Below are positions 23,651 through 35,469 of a DNA stretch of 64,000 bases, in pieces. Origin of the DNA: Solen grandis (lineage: Eukaryota > Mollusca > Bivalvia > Adapedonta > Solenidae). The notes below the pieces were generated by a model that did no database searches, had not been told where the DNA came from, and worked only from the letters and a program-made list of their open reading frames with translations. Position numbers and translations under genes: made by a program. Numbering within the stretch: the stretch's first letter is position 1; each line of letters begins with the position of its first letter. The stretch spans positions 2,154,070-2,218,069 of the forward strand of contig CM037792.1 in assembly GCA_021229015.1 (NCBI GenBank), in the 5' to 3' direction.

Positions 23651-23689
23651 ATGACCCTAAACTACACTTGCTTTGTCTAGCAGTCAATT

Positions 23690-24085
23690 GGCTAGCACAA
23701 CTTCAAAACCCCAAGCTTGTTTTTGGTGAAACTTCAATCATTATCAAATCTAGCTGTGCATATCCTCAGCACATTTGAGTCAGCTGAATTATGAGTTATG
23801 ACCCTACATCTTGTCAATCTGTCTGGCTTTCTGTCTGTAGACACAATCTTGTCTGCTTTTCCTCCCCAAAATCCATGGCTTGAATTTGATAAAGTCTTCA
23901 CAGGATTAATCAGTATCAAGTTTATTTGTGCATATCATAGGCACATAGTGGTCAGATGAATTATCACAGAGTTATGGTCCTTTGTATTTTTGATGCACTT
24001 TATCTCCAAAACCCCTGGCTTGAATTGGATGAAACTTCACAGGATTAATCAGTATCAAGTTTATTTGTGCATATTATTAGCATGT
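23690..24085 (+). repeat. Diverged tandem core units
   Basis: Three units of about 140-150 bp share TCACAGGATTAATCAGTATC, AAGTTTATTTGTGCATAT and (C)AGAGTTATGGTCCTTTGTA. The phrase GAGTTATGGTCCTTTG parallels the cores of other element families. Termini were not found. Confidence 0.6.
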
Positions 24086-25016
24086 TTCAATGGAATTGGA
24101 TGTTTTATTACATTAATTTTTATCAGGAGTATAGCTTGAAAACTATCAAAGGGGTTTACTTGAAAATTTAAATATGGATATATAGCAAGTATTTGAGGTG
24201 CCTTGTCCAAGAAACATAACTCCACACGATTTTGTTATGACCCTCTCATCGGCATAAGTATTGGTTAAGGTTTTGTTCAGGTACATGTCTCCATAACCAT
24301 CAAACATATTCACTTGGTATACTTGTTTACTATCAAGAGAGGAAGGGCAGGTAACTCTGAAAATCATTTTGGCATAGTTATTGCCCTTTTTTACATATTT
24401 GTTCAGATATACATTCTGTACATATATATTTGTTGATGACCACATTACTACAATGCATAAATACTAAAGAATCTTTGACTAGAGATCATTCAATTGTTTA
24501 CAAAAATACTGGATTTGCATATTCCGCATATCTTCATAAATTTTCAGACGTTTCCCATTGACAATCCTCATGTCTCCATTAACGAATCATGAGTACATAA
24601 ATTGATAAGGTAACAGATAAACAAACTGTGATTCAGAAATGTTTTTTCAAATTCAAATTATTTCTGAATACAGACTGTCTTTGGGAATGCTCGCCTACGC
24701 AAAATGTGAACAATGAGGGTATTTTGACATCCATACAAGACAATAAATCAAAATGGCATTATTTGGTCATTGTTTTCAATGCATCTATTACTTTACATCA
24801 GATATTTGCACAGTGTGTAGCATTTGCATTAATCTGCAATATGTCAATGTTATTTTATCTTTTTCACGTAAATTGTATTATTTTGAAATACAATGGGCGT
24901 TTTAGGTTGAGTTTTTCAAAAACTATCAGCATCAAACTTTGATAACTTGTTCAGAAACAAATAAGAACCCATTTCAAAAGAGCAGGTAACTTTAAAAAAT
25001 CATTTTGGCACAATTC
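24086..25016. other. Intronic sequence with a dispersed repeat piece
   Basis: 24210-24400 carries the same phrases as 1752-1986 (ACTTGGTATACTTGTTTACT, GGCAGGTAACTCT); a short piece recurs at 24940-25010. The rest is unassigned. Confidence 0.45.
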
Positions 25017-26179
25017 TTTGCCTGCGTCCATCGTTAACAATTTACCTTAAACGACATCTCCTCTGAAACTGCTGGGCAGAATTTGATTAAACTTGGCAGG
25101 GATGTTCCATGGGTGAACCTTCACAAAAGTTGCTTAAATAAACTTGATCCATGTGGAACTCTGGTTACCATGGCAACAGAAAGACAAAAAAAAGAAGAAA
25201 ACTTTGAAAATCATTTCCTTCAAAACTATTGGCCAGATTTTAAAATATTTTGGTACATAAGTTTCTCTTTGGTAAGTCTCTACCAGTATTGCTAAAATTA
25301 TTCCGATCTGGAAAAAAAAACATGGCCTCCAGGGGCAGGGCTAATTTGCCTTATATGTATATAGTGAAATCTTTAAACGACAGCTCCTTTGAAACCGCTG
25401 GGCAGAATTTGATTAAATTTAGCAGGGATGATCCTTTGGTGAACCTTCATAGAAATTGCTAAAATAAACTTGATCCATGTGGAACTCTGGTTACCATGGC
25501 AACGGAAAGAAAAAAAATATTAAAACTTCAAAAATCATCTCCTTCAAAAGTATTGGCCATATTTCAAAATATTTTGCAACACATGTTCCTTTGGTAATTT
25601 TCTACCAAGATTGCTTAAATAATTCCGATTTGTAAAAAAATGGCGGCCAGGGGCGGGGCTAATTTGCCCCTTTTATGTATATAGTGAAACCTCTAAATGA
25701 CATCTCCTCTGAATCCGCTAGACAGAATATGATTTAAGGTGACAGGGATGATCCTTGGGTGAATCTTCACAAAAGCTGCTAAAATTATTCCGATCCATAA
25801 AAAAAATATTGCTGCCAGGGGCAGGGCTAATTTGCCTAATTTGTATATAGTGAAATATTTAAAGCTCCTCTGATATCACTAGACAGAATTTGATTAAATT
25901 TGGCAGGGATGATCCTTGGGTGAAGCTTCACAAAAGTTGCAAAAATTATTCTGATTCATAAAAAAACATGGCCGCCAGGGAGGGGCTAATTTGCCTTATA
26001 TGTATATAGTGAAACGACGTCTCCTCTGAAACTGTTGGACAGAATTTGATAAAACTTTGCAGGGATCACCTCCTTCAAAATTGCTGGCCAGATTTCAAAA
26101 TGTTTAAATACAGACTGATGTTCCTTGGGTAACCCTATACTCAGGTGAGCGGTCCAGGGCCATCATGGCCCTCTTGTTT
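25017..26179 (+). mobile_element. AGCTCACC-type element, 5' end degraded
   Basis: Three or four units of about 300 bp with CATGTGGAACTCTGGTTACC, CAGGG(G)AGGGCTAATTTGCC and AATTTGATTAAA, then the family 3' end: GGTGAGCGGTCCA, GGGCCATCATGGCCC, TCTTGTTT. The 5' hairpin is not recognisable. The core subfamily is that of 13096-13757. Confidence 0.75.
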
Positions 26180-27091
26180 TACTTACAATTTTCTGTAATA
26201 GTCAAGCTTTTTCCCTAAAACAAACAAATTTGCTTCAAATTTGGAATACTTGTTTACTATCTGTAAGGAAACCCATTCCAAAATAGCAGGTAACCCTAAA
26301 ATTCATTTGGCACAGTTTTCAACTTAAAATTTTCTTAATTTAGTTTGTTGTTAAGGTTAATTTCTCACCACTTTGAGAAGAGGAACACATTTCAAAAGGG
26401 CAGATAACCCTAAAACTTTTATTGGCACAGTTTTACCTCTTGTTTGAGTTAGAATTTTCTGTATTGAAAAATGAGGTCCCCAGAGAATTGGCTAGTTTTC
26501 ATATATATAACTTTGTATGCTCCTAATTTAGAAAATTTCAAAGTCTTCGTCTTTGAAACTATCAGTCAGAACTTAATTTCAAATGGTCACTTTATTGCTA
26601 TCTACCATAATTGCTAAAAGGAAGTTGATCTCTTTAAAAATAATGCCCCATAGTTGCCTTATATTTATACTATATGCTGCTGAAGGTATCCAGGTAAAAT
26701 CAAGTGACCTACATTGTTTTATTTAGGCTGTATGACTCTGATGAGCACTCTAGGCCCTCTTTGTTTATCTTAGAAATAAAAAAAGGTCTCATAGGACTAG
26801 GTGTATTGCTAACTTTCGCGTTATTTTTAAAAAATGGACCCATATTTCATCCTCAGTCACAAAAGTGGAAAAATGTTTCTTGTCATATTTTGGATACAGT
26901 TTCAAGAGATTTTTATCGATACTGGAGTGGACTTTCGATCTTGCATAGAATGAAATTTTGTGGCATGCATGACTTAAAAGGTATTTAATATAGATCAACA
27001 AAACTTCACAGGCATATTCATCATGATATGAATAGATAATGAAAATGGATTATTGCAATTTTTTCTTGTTCAATGCATTTGCAAAATTGTT
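26180..27091. other. Intronic sequence with a dispersed repeat piece
   Basis: 26220-26470 shares GGAATACTTGTTTACTATC and AGCAGGTAACCCTAAAA phrases with 1752-1986 and 24210-24400. The 94-residue frame at 26704-26988 has no recognisable domain or splice context. Confidence 0.4.
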
Positions 27092-27874
27092 AGTCCCCTA
27101 CCGGTGTTCACACCGGAGGGGACTATAGGTTTGCCCTCCGTCTGTCCGTCCGTCCGTCTGTCCGTCCGTCTGTCTGTCCGCTCAAATCTGGATCCCGCGA
27201 TAACTTAATAACTAAGCAAGCTAACTTGATGAAACTTGGTGTTTGACTAGATGCCAATGTGTAGATTATGCATCATTTATTTTTGTTCTTCACTAAAATG
27301 TGGTTGCTATGGTAACGGAAATAGTGAAAATATGGCAAAAAATGGGATCCCGCGATAACTAAGCAAGCTAACTTGATGAAACTTGGTATATGACTAGATG
27401 GCAATGTGTAGATTATGCATGTCATTTAATTTTTGTTCTTCACTAAAAATGTGGTTGCTATGGTAACGGAAATAGTGAAAATATGGCAAAAAATGGGATC
27501 CCGCGATAACTAAGCAAGCTAACTTGATGAAACTTGGTATATGATTAGATGGCAATGTGTAGATTATGCACGTCATTTTATTTTTGTTCTTCACTAAAAT
27601 TGTGGTTGCTATGGTAACGGAAATAGTGAAAATATGGCAAAAAATGGGATCCCGCGATAACTAAGCAAGCTAACTTGATGAAACTTGGTATATGACTAGA
27701 TGGCAATGTGTAGATTATGCACGTCATTTTATTTTTGTTCTTCACTAAAATTGTGGTTGCTATGGTAACGGAAATAGTGAAAATATGGCAAAAAATGGGA
27801 TTGATTACCATATTGAGTCAAGGTGGAGCCGGTAGGGGACTTTATGTGTTGCATACAACACCAGTTACTTGTTT
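27092..27874 (+). mobile_element. AGTCCCCTACC-type tandem-core element
   Basis: The 5' end GTCCCCTACCGGTG pairs with CACCGGAGGGGAC, followed by a (GTCC/GTCT)n tract. Four core units of 151 bp follow: GGGATCCCGCGATAACT-type starts at 27344, 27495 and 27646, with a diverged first unit near 27187. The 3' end reads GGTAGGGGAC, the small hairpin TGTTGCATACAACA, and ACTTGTTT. Non-coding. Confidence 0.8.
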
Positions 27875-28726
27875 TAAATGTCATGGGTCCATTTCCAGTT
27901 GTGTAATATACTATAATTACCATAAAAACTTGATCCTTTTAATCTGAAAGAACAATCTTAAATGTTTTTCTGTTTTTGGTAATGTAATTGTTTATACATT
28001 TCCTATTATAAATTTCTGTTTTGTTTATTTCTGTTTTATTAGAAAATTTGATACTGAAATCACAGTCTTTAAATGTGAAGCTTGTCACATGTGACAGGCC
28101 CAGATTCACTGGGTGGGGGTGAGCCTAGGGGCTCATGCCCCCTAAGCTGGCTTGATCATACAATTTTCTAGGTGACTGAAATTGGGTAAAAGCTTGTGGT
28201 AAGTAGTGGAAATCCCCATTGTGAGCCCCTTACTAAAATAAAAGTTAGATTAATGACCAGTCACCCAGGCCGACCCCTGCTGTGAGAGTATCTGCTGTCA
28301 TACTTATCTCAGCTGTCACCTTGGCAACATCATTGTGTCTGCTCTAATCTGAATAAGTCAATTGCTTGTATGCATGGCACAGACATCAATTTATGCACTG
28401 ATAGCAATTAGTATAAATTTTAGTCGTATTTATTGTGCATATTATAGTGAAATTAATAAACCAGGACCAAATCAAACTCAATGTTATATACACTTTTGAA
28501 CTCTCTCTTTCTCTCTCTCTTACAGATTATAAGGTGGACATAAATATATGTATTTAAATAGAAAGGAATCATATTTAAAACAACAAATGGACAATAATAG
28601 ACATGTCAGTGTTACTAAATATAAGAGAATGAAACCAATTTATGCTTTTTTTTTTGTAGAGCCCAAAAATATAATGAAATAATGTATTGTGCAAAGAAAA
28701 CAATAACCTTCTCAATCACTTTCATT
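27875..28726. other. Unassigned intronic sequence
   Basis: Contains the perfect 14-bp palindrome TGTCACATGTGACA near 28084 and a short CT tract near 28500-28520. No gene is seen. Confidence 0.45.
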
Positions 28727-30225
28727 TTTAGCTAATCTATTTTTCTAAGAAAAAAAAAACGAGCTATTGTCGTAACTCTGGCGTCCTCAGGCGTCGTCCG
28801 GAATCTTAACGTTGGTCATAATTTCTCTACTATTCCATATACAGCTTTCATTTTTGGTCTGCATATTCATCTGGACAAGGCCTATCCAGACATATGCAAT
28901 ATTTTTTACATATTAACCTTGACCTTGACCTTTTACCTATTTTTGTTTATTTTTTTAAAATTAAAAATTTAAATTCCTTGTTGCAAGACCTTTCCATCAA
29001 TGTTAAACTTTTTGAATTTTGACCTTGACCTTTGATCTTTTTCCTATTTTTGAAATATTTAACAAAAAACTTTAACATTGGCCACAATTTCTTTACTATT
29101 TGACATACAACTTTTATTTTTATTATGCATATTTATCTTTGCAAGGGCTATTCAGATATACCTCAACATTTCATATATGCCTTGACCTTTTGACCTATTT
29201 TTGCTGTAACTTTTAAAAACTTTAAAATGCCTGTCATTTCAGAACTGTTACAAACAGGGAACTGATATTTCACATGTGAATTCCTTGAGGCAAGATCTTT
29301 CCAGCAATGTTACATTTTTGGATTTTTGACCTTGACCTTTGATCTTTGACATATTATTTTTATGTTTAACAAAAAACTTTATCGTTGGCCGTAATTTCAT
29401 TACTATTTGACAAACAATGTTTATTTTTGGTATGCATATTCATCTTTGCAAGGGCTATTCAGATATACCTCAACATTTCATCTACTGACCTTAACCTTGA
29501 CCTTTGACCTATTTTTGCTGTAACTTCGGAAAACTTTGAAATGCCTGTTATTTCAGAACCATTACCAACAGGACACTGATGTTTCACATGTGAATTCCTT
29601 GTGGCAAGACCTTTCCATCAATGTTACACTTTTGGATTTTTCCAATTTCCTTTTTAAAATTTAAAATGGCCATAACTTTTTATTATTTTTTTTTGGTGCA
29701 TATTTATCATGACAATGGTTTTTCAGATATACCTCAATATTTTATCTATCGACTTTGACCTTTGACCTTATTTTGCCATAACTTTGGACAAGTTTTATAT
29801 TTCTTTGTCATTTTTCAATATTCTTTATTTTTAAAAAACTTTGTATACTGGTATGTCATCATATGAACCTGTGCAGGTGTGATTTTGGTCATGATCTTTA
29901 GTCAGATAAAAAAGAACATTTTTTTTAAATGTCTTCAAATTTTACAGTTTTGTGTTGATTATCAAAAACTCAATGGATTAGCAATTGTGATTTTTTGTTT
30001 ACATTTTTCACATCTTTGTGTTGTATACATTCTATTCCATGCATAGGTCAAGGTCATCCTTCAAGGTCAAAGATCAAATTTAAAGGGTATGGTACTTCAA
30101 CTTTGCTTTTAAAGGCTAACAGTCTTAGTTGTGATTTTCAAGGTCAACTTTTTTAAGTGTTTAACAAAAATGTGTAACGTTGACAAAAACAAACGAGCGT
30201 TGGCACCCGCATGCGGTGCTATTGT
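28727..30225 (+). mobile_element. Tandem-core element ending GTTGGCACCCGCATGCGG
   Basis: 5' end TTTTTAGCTAATCTATTTTT followed by ACGAGCTATTGTCGT; 3' end ACGAGCGTTGGCACCCGCAT with the hairpin GCACCCGCATGCGGTGC. About four diverged internal units of roughly 300 bp contain ATTTCTTTACTATTTGACA, TTCACATGTGAATTCCTTG and CCTTGACCTTTGA. It is the longer relative of 7440-8362. Confidence 0.75.
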
Positions 30226-30610
30226 CATATTTTAACTTTTTTTCAATTTATTTTTTATTTTTAATGAGATTTAATATAGCCAAAAATCCCCCCAGCCCAA
30301 GGCTTAGGTTTCAATATATAAATCATTTATCTTAACTATAAAAAAGCTATCATATTTACCCTAGATACCCCTCCGAATGCATCTTCGTCATCCTAGAATC
30401 AGTTTTTCTGGGGGAGCATGCCCCCGAAATCCCCCTAGCACTGACATCATGATCACCTCTTTAGTCCCCCCCCCCCACCCCCCAGTTGAAAAATTCTGGA
30501 TCCGGACCTGCGGGATACATAAAAGGTCTGTAATAGATTTTGTATGATATTTCAAAATAGTATTGTTTATTCTTAATTGCTTCATTTGAACATTTCATAT
30601 CTATTTTCAG
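30226..30610. other. End of NLR intron with a retroposon-like tail
   Basis: 30400-30510 has GGGGGAGCATGCCCCCGAAA, a C12 run and CTGGATCCGGACCTGC, a phrase I associate with interspersed repeat ends in invertebrates; class unknown. The interval ends in the acceptor CTATTTTCAG. Confidence 0.45.
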
Positions 30611-31616
30611 AGTTAAAGCACCGTCTGATAGAGACCTACATAGCTCAGTTACAACCAGCCACACTACCAGGGTTGACAGATTGTATGTACAGCCCAGTAT
30701 GAAACTGGTGACAGATGACACAGGGAGCCTCACTGATATATACAAAAACATGTCTAGAAAAATACAGGAACAAGAAAGAGGTACAAGCATGAACAATGTT
30801 TTCTTTCAAGATGAGACACAATTTGAAAAAGACAGAGTTACAAACATAAACAATATTTTTTTCCAAAATGAGACACAGTTTACTCGGATCTACATCTCTG
30901 GAGATGCTGGACATGGGAAGACTGCACTCTGTAAAATGCTGGTTTTGGCCTGGTGTCAGGGACATTCTCGTAATAAGATCAATCAATATATCCCTACTGA
31001 TTTTTTGACAGTCATGAGGAAGTTTGACTTTCTGTTTTACATTGCTTTAAGAAATATCGAGAAGGATTGGATTATTAGTGACATTATCAAAAAGCATTAT
31101 TTTAATGATTTAGATTTTCTAAACATGTTTATGAAAAATGAGTGTGATAAAAGCTCATGTCTTGTGATATTGGACGGTTTAGATGAGTGGACTCTCCCTG
31201 ATGCCTATGAGACCCCCATGCTCACAACTCCTGGTCTGCCAGACCTACGCCATTTTGACAGGTGTACCATCCTCACCACCACCCGGCCATGGAAACTGGA
31301 GGTGCTGAGGCTGGGACCGCAGGAGATGGATAGGCAAGTCCAGCTTAAAGGCATTGATAGGAAGGCATCAAATAGATATATAGAGAGCATGGTTGATCTG
31401 CTGAATAAGAAGAAACATGTCAGAAAGAAGAGTGAAGACTTCAAACAACATCTGAATAAAAAACAACTGACACACATACAGAACATTCCCATTCTACTGA
31501 AACAGTTAGTAACGCTGTGGCATCATGACGTGAAAGAAATAATTGGAAACTCACAAGTTCATCTATACAGTGCTATGATAAACCACCTTTTGAAGGATGC
31601 ATGGGAAAAAAAATAA
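30611..31616 (+). CDS. NLR gene, fourth coding exon (5' part): NACHT NTPase, frame disrupted
   Basis: The acceptor ends at 30610. Joined to the previous exon, the frame reads LKHRLIETYIAQLQPATLPG and then fails unless one base is restored in the GGG at 30670-30672; beyond it the frame runs DRLYVQPSMKLVTDD onward. The NACHT domain follows: Walker A GDAGHGKT (about 30900), Walker B VILDGLDEW (about 31165), sensor-like TILTTTRPW (about 31270) and helical SAMINHLLKDAWEKK. NACHT domains bind and hydrolyse NTP to drive oligomerisation of NLR sensors. A 17-residue block (NNVFFQDETQF / NNIFFQNETQF) is duplicated just before Walker A. The frame ends at 31616 in a run of eight A; one A fewer would continue it into the next part. 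Confidence 0.8.
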
Positions 31617-34600
31617 AATGAAGTCCTTATCAGTAGGAAATACACAAGAGTTACAACTCCCTTTTTGTCTAAATGAAAAACAGTACTGCAAAATCCATAA
31701 GTGTCTACTCTTCTCCATAGCACACCTTGCCTTTACATCAGCATCTAAAGGAGGACTTGTTATTGACCATGTGGAGGCAGAATTTCAAAACTTGTCCGAA
31801 AATGATGTAAAATCGTGCTTGACAGCAGGTTTGTTGTGCCAGGAAATTTATACAAGTCCTCAGGATGATGAGAAGAAAAAACTTTCATTTCTCCACAAGA
31901 CTTTTCAGGACTTCCTGGCAGCTGTTTACCTGGTCATGAATCCTGAGTCAACAAAACTCTCCAGAATTTGCAACACCATGAAGAAAATTCTGGACATGCG
32001 TTCTCTGTTTATTTTTGTGAGTGGTATGGACTCCAAAGTCATGGCATCATTATCACATCAAATACATAACATCATGGAGAATGATAAGGATGTGAAGCGT
32101 GCAATCAGAGATGTAAATTGGTATGACTTGAAACCAATACAAGACCTGCTGTGTGAGTGTGTGATGGAGGGTAAGGCCAATGGACAACCAACAACATACT
32201 GTCATCTGGGGACTGTTGTTGTTAATGTTGATTCTGATGACATAACTGACTCAATGAATTTCAAACTTCAAATCAGTACCAATATATCCAGTATAACGTA
32301 TGTACATAAAAATGTAAAAGTCATCATCCTGCTTCACCTAAATCAAGTATCGAACTTTGACCTGCAGTCAATTACTGGTAGAGAGGTGGAGTATTCCCGT
32401 CATCTGGACCTGTCTCAATGTTCACAGCTACAGGAACTAATACTAAAGAACTGTGATATTTCTAGGGTTACAATCAACACAACATCACTCATAGCTTGTC
32501 TTGTGTATGGTACACCTGTATACTTTGTTCCACACCCACATGTCCATGCCAGTATACAGAAACTACAGTTGAAGAATATCAAAGATCCACATTCTCTTGA
32601 TGAGATAGTCACAATCCTGCCTCACCTGACTCAATTATCAGACCTGGATCTGGAGACCATTACTGGTGGAGAGGAGGAGTATTCCCGTCATCTGGACCTG
32701 TCTCAATGTTCACAACTACAGGTAATACTTCTAAAGGACTGTGATATTTCTAGGGTTACAATCAACATAACATCACTCACATATTGTCTTGTGTATGGTA
32801 CACCTGTATACTTTGTTCCACACCCACATGTCCATGCCAGTATACAGACACTATGGTTGAAGAATATCAAAGATCCACATTCTCTTGATGAGATAGTCAC
32901 AATCCTGCCTCACCTGACTCAATTATCAGACCTGGATCTTGAGACCATTACTGGTGGAGAGGAGGAGTATTCCCGTCATCTGGACCTGTCTCAATGTTCA
33001 CAACTACAGGTAATACTTCTAAAGGACTGTGATATTTCTAGGGTTACAATCAACATAACATCACTCACAGATTGTAGGGTGTATGGTACACCTGTATACT
33101 TTGTTCGACACCCACATGTCCATGCCAGTATACAGAAACTACAGTTGAAGAATATCAAAGATCCACATTCTCTTGATGAGATAGTCACAATCCTGCCTCA
33201 CCTGACTCAATTATCAGGCCTGGCTCTGGAGACCATTACTGATGGAGAGGTGGAGTATACCCGTCATCTGGACCTGTCTCAATGTTCACAGCTACAGAAA
33301 CTAGTACTAATGGACTGTGATATTTCTAGAGTTACAATCAACATAACATCACTCACAGATTGTAGGGTGTATGGTACACCTGTATACTTTGTTTCACACC
33401 CACATGTCCATGCCAGTATACAGACACTATGGTTGAAGAATATCAAAGATCCACATTCTCTTGATGAGATAGTCACAATCCTGCCTCACTTGAATCACTT
33501 ATCAGAGCTGTTTCTAAATAAAATTACTGGTGGAGAGGAGGAGTGTTCCCGTCATCTGGACCTATCTCAATGTTCACAGCTACAGAAACTAGTACTAATG
33601 GACTGTGATATTTCTAGGGTGACAATCAACACAACTTCACTCACAGAGTGTCTTGTGTTTGGTACACCTGTATACTTTGTTCCATACCCACATGTCCATG
33701 CCAGTATACAGAAACTAATGTTGAAAAATATCAAAGATCCACATTCTCTTGATGAGATAGTCACAATCCTGCCTCACCTGACTCAATTATCAGAGCTGAT
33801 TCTAAATACCATTACTGGTGGAGAGGGGGAGTGTTCCCGTCATCTGGACCTGTTTCAATGTTCACAGCTACAGAAACTAGTACTAAAGGACTGTGATATT
33901 TCTAGGGTTACAATCAACATAACATCACTCACAGATTGTAGGGTGTATGGTACACCTGTATACTTTGTTCCACACCCACATGTCCATGCCAGTATACAGA
34001 AACTACAGTTGAAGAATATCAAAGATCCACATTCTCTTGATGAGATAGTCACAATCCTGTCTCACCTGACTCACTTATCAGACCTGATTCTAAATACCAT
34101 TACTGGTGGAGAGGTGGAGTATACCCGTCATCTGGACCTGTCTCAATGTTCACAGCTACAGAAACTAGTACTAATGGACTGTGATATTTCTAGGATTATA
34201 ATCAACACAACATCACTCACAGATTGTAGGGTGTATGGTACACCTGTATACTTTGTTCCACACCCACATGTCCATGCCAGTATACAGAAACTACAGTTGA
34301 AGAATATCAAAGATCCACCTTCTCTTGATGAGATAGTCACAATCCTGCCTCACCTGACTCAATTATCAGGCCTGGCTCTGGAGACCATTACTGGTGGAGA
34401 GGAGGAGTATTCCCGTCATCTGGACCTGTCTCAATGTTCACAACTACAGGTAATACTTCTAAAGGACTGTGATATTTCTAGGGTTACAATCAACATAACA
34501 TCACTCACAGATTGTAGGGTGTATGGTACACCTGTATACTTTGTTTCACACCCACATGTCCATGCCAGTATACAGACACTATGGTTGAAGAATATCAAAG

Positions 34601-35469
34601 ATCCACATTCTCTTGATGAGATAGTCACAATCCTGTCTCACCTGACTCACTTATCAGAGCTGATTCTAAATACCATTACTGGTGGAGAGGTGGAGTATAC
34701 CCGTCATCTGGACCTGTCTCAATGTTCACAGCTACAGAAACTAGTACTAATGGACTGTGATATTTCTAGGATTATAATCAACACAACATCACTCACAGAT
34801 TGTAGGGTGTATGGTACACCTGTATACTTTGTTCCACACCCACATGTCCATGCCAGTATACAGAAACTAACGTTGAAGAATATCAGTGATCCACATTCTC
34901 TTAATGAGATAGTCACAATCCTGCCTCACTTGACTCACTTATCATCGCTGGTTCTGAAGACCATTACTGGTGCAGAGGAGGAGTGTTCCCATCATCTGGA
35001 CCTGTCTCAATGTTCACAGCTGCAGAAACTAGTACTAATGGACTGTGATATTTCTAGAGTTACAATCAACACAACATCACTCAAAGAGTATCTTGTGTTT
35101 GGTACACCTGTATACTTTGTTCGACACCCACATGTCCATGCCAGTATACAGAAACTACAGTTGAAGAATATCAAAGATCCACATTCTCTTGATGAGATAG
35201 TCACAATCCTGTCTCACCTGACTCACTTATCAGACCTGATTCTAAATACCATTACTGGTGGAGAGGAGGAGTATTCCCGTCATCTGGACCTGTCTCAATG
35301 TTCACAGCTACAGAAACTAGTACTAATGGACTGTGATATTTCTAGAGTTACAATCAACATAACATCACTCACAGATTGTAGGGTGTATGGTACACCTGTA
35401 TACTTTGTTTCACACCCACATGTCCATGCCAGTATAGTTGAAGAATATCAAAGATCCACATTCTCTTGA
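31597..35469 (+). CDS. NLR gene, fourth exon (3' part): winged helix and LRR cassettes
   Basis: In the frame beyond the A8 run, about 1290 codons are open. The region starts with NLR helical/winged-helix sequence (LFSIAHLAFTSASKGGLVID) and the hallmark FLHKTFQDFLAAVYLVMN, expected just after NACHT. From 32329 the protein consists of 96-residue cassettes, each about four leucine-rich repeats (LTQLSDLDLETI; CSQLQVILLKDCDISRVTI; TSLTDCRVYGTPVYFV; ASIQTLWLKNIKDPHSLDEI). LRRs are the ligand-sensing part of NLRs. The ATG at 31597 is not a likely start; the region is continuous with NACHT. The frame ends because 11 bp are missing at 35437-35438 relative to the other cassettes. Confidence 0.8.
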   Translation: MHGKKNKMKSLSVGNTQELQLPFCLNEKQYCKIHKCLLFSIAHLAFTSASKGGLVIDHVEAEFQNLSENDVKSCLTAGLLCQEIYTSPQDDEKKKLSFLHKTFQDFLAAVYLVMNPESTKLSRICNTMKKILDMRSLFIFVSGMDSKVMASLSHQIHNIMENDKDVKRAIRDVNWYDLKPIQDLLCECVMEGKANGQPTTYCHLGTVVVNVDSDDITDSMNFKLQISTNISSITYVHKNVKVIILLHLNQVSNFDLQSITGREVEYSRHLDLSQCSQLQELILKNCDISRVTINTTSLIACLVYGTPVYFVPHPHVHASIQKLQLKNIKDPHSLDEIVTILPHLTQLSDLDLETITGGEEEYSRHLDLSQCSQLQVILLKDCDISRVTINITSLTYCLVYGTPVYFVPHPHVHASIQTLWLKNIKDPHSLDEIVTILPHLTQLSDLDLETITGGEEEYSRHLDLSQCSQLQVILLKDCDISRVTINITSLTDCRVYGTPVYFVRHPHVHASIQKLQLKNIKDPHSLDEIVTILPHLTQLSGLALETITDGEVEYTRHLDLSQCSQLQKLVLMDCDISRVTINITSLTDCRVYGTPVYFVSHPHVHASIQTLWLKNIKDPHSLDEIVTILPHLNHLSELFLNKITGGEEECSRHLDLSQCSQLQKLVLMDCDISRVTINTTSLTECLVFGTPVYFVPYPHVHASIQKLMLKNIKDPHSLDEIVTILPHLTQLSELILNTITGGEGECSRHLDLFQCSQLQKLVLKDCDISRVTINITSLTDCRVYGTPVYFVPHPHVHASIQKLQLKNIKDPHSLDEIVTILSHLTHLSDLILNTITGGEVEYTRHLDLSQCSQLQKLVLMDCDISRIIINTTSLTDCRVYGTPVYFVPHPHVHASIQKLQLKNIKDPPSLDEIVTILPHLTQLSGLALETITGGEEEYSRHLDLSQCSQLQVILLKDCDISRVTINITSLTDCRVYGTPVYFVSHPHVHASIQTLWLKNIKDPHSLDEIVTILSHLTHLSELILNTITGGEVEYTRHLDLSQCSQLQKLVLMDCDISRIIINTTSLTDCRVYGTPVYFVPHPHVHASIQKLTLKNISDPHSLNEIVTILPHLTHLSSLVLKTITGAEEECSHHLDLSQCSQLQKLVLMDCDISRVTINTTSLKEYLVFGTPVYFVRHPHVHASIQKLQLKNIKDPHSLDEIVTILSHLTHLSDLILNTITGGEEEYSRHLDLSQCSQLQKLVLMDCDISRVTINITSLTDCRVYGTPVYFVSHPHVHASIVEEYQRSTFS

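Noticed and set aside
32415..35204. Ten evenly spaced 65-residue reverse-strand open frames
   Set aside because: They recur every 288 bp and are the antisense shadow of the LRR cassettes; none has independent support.
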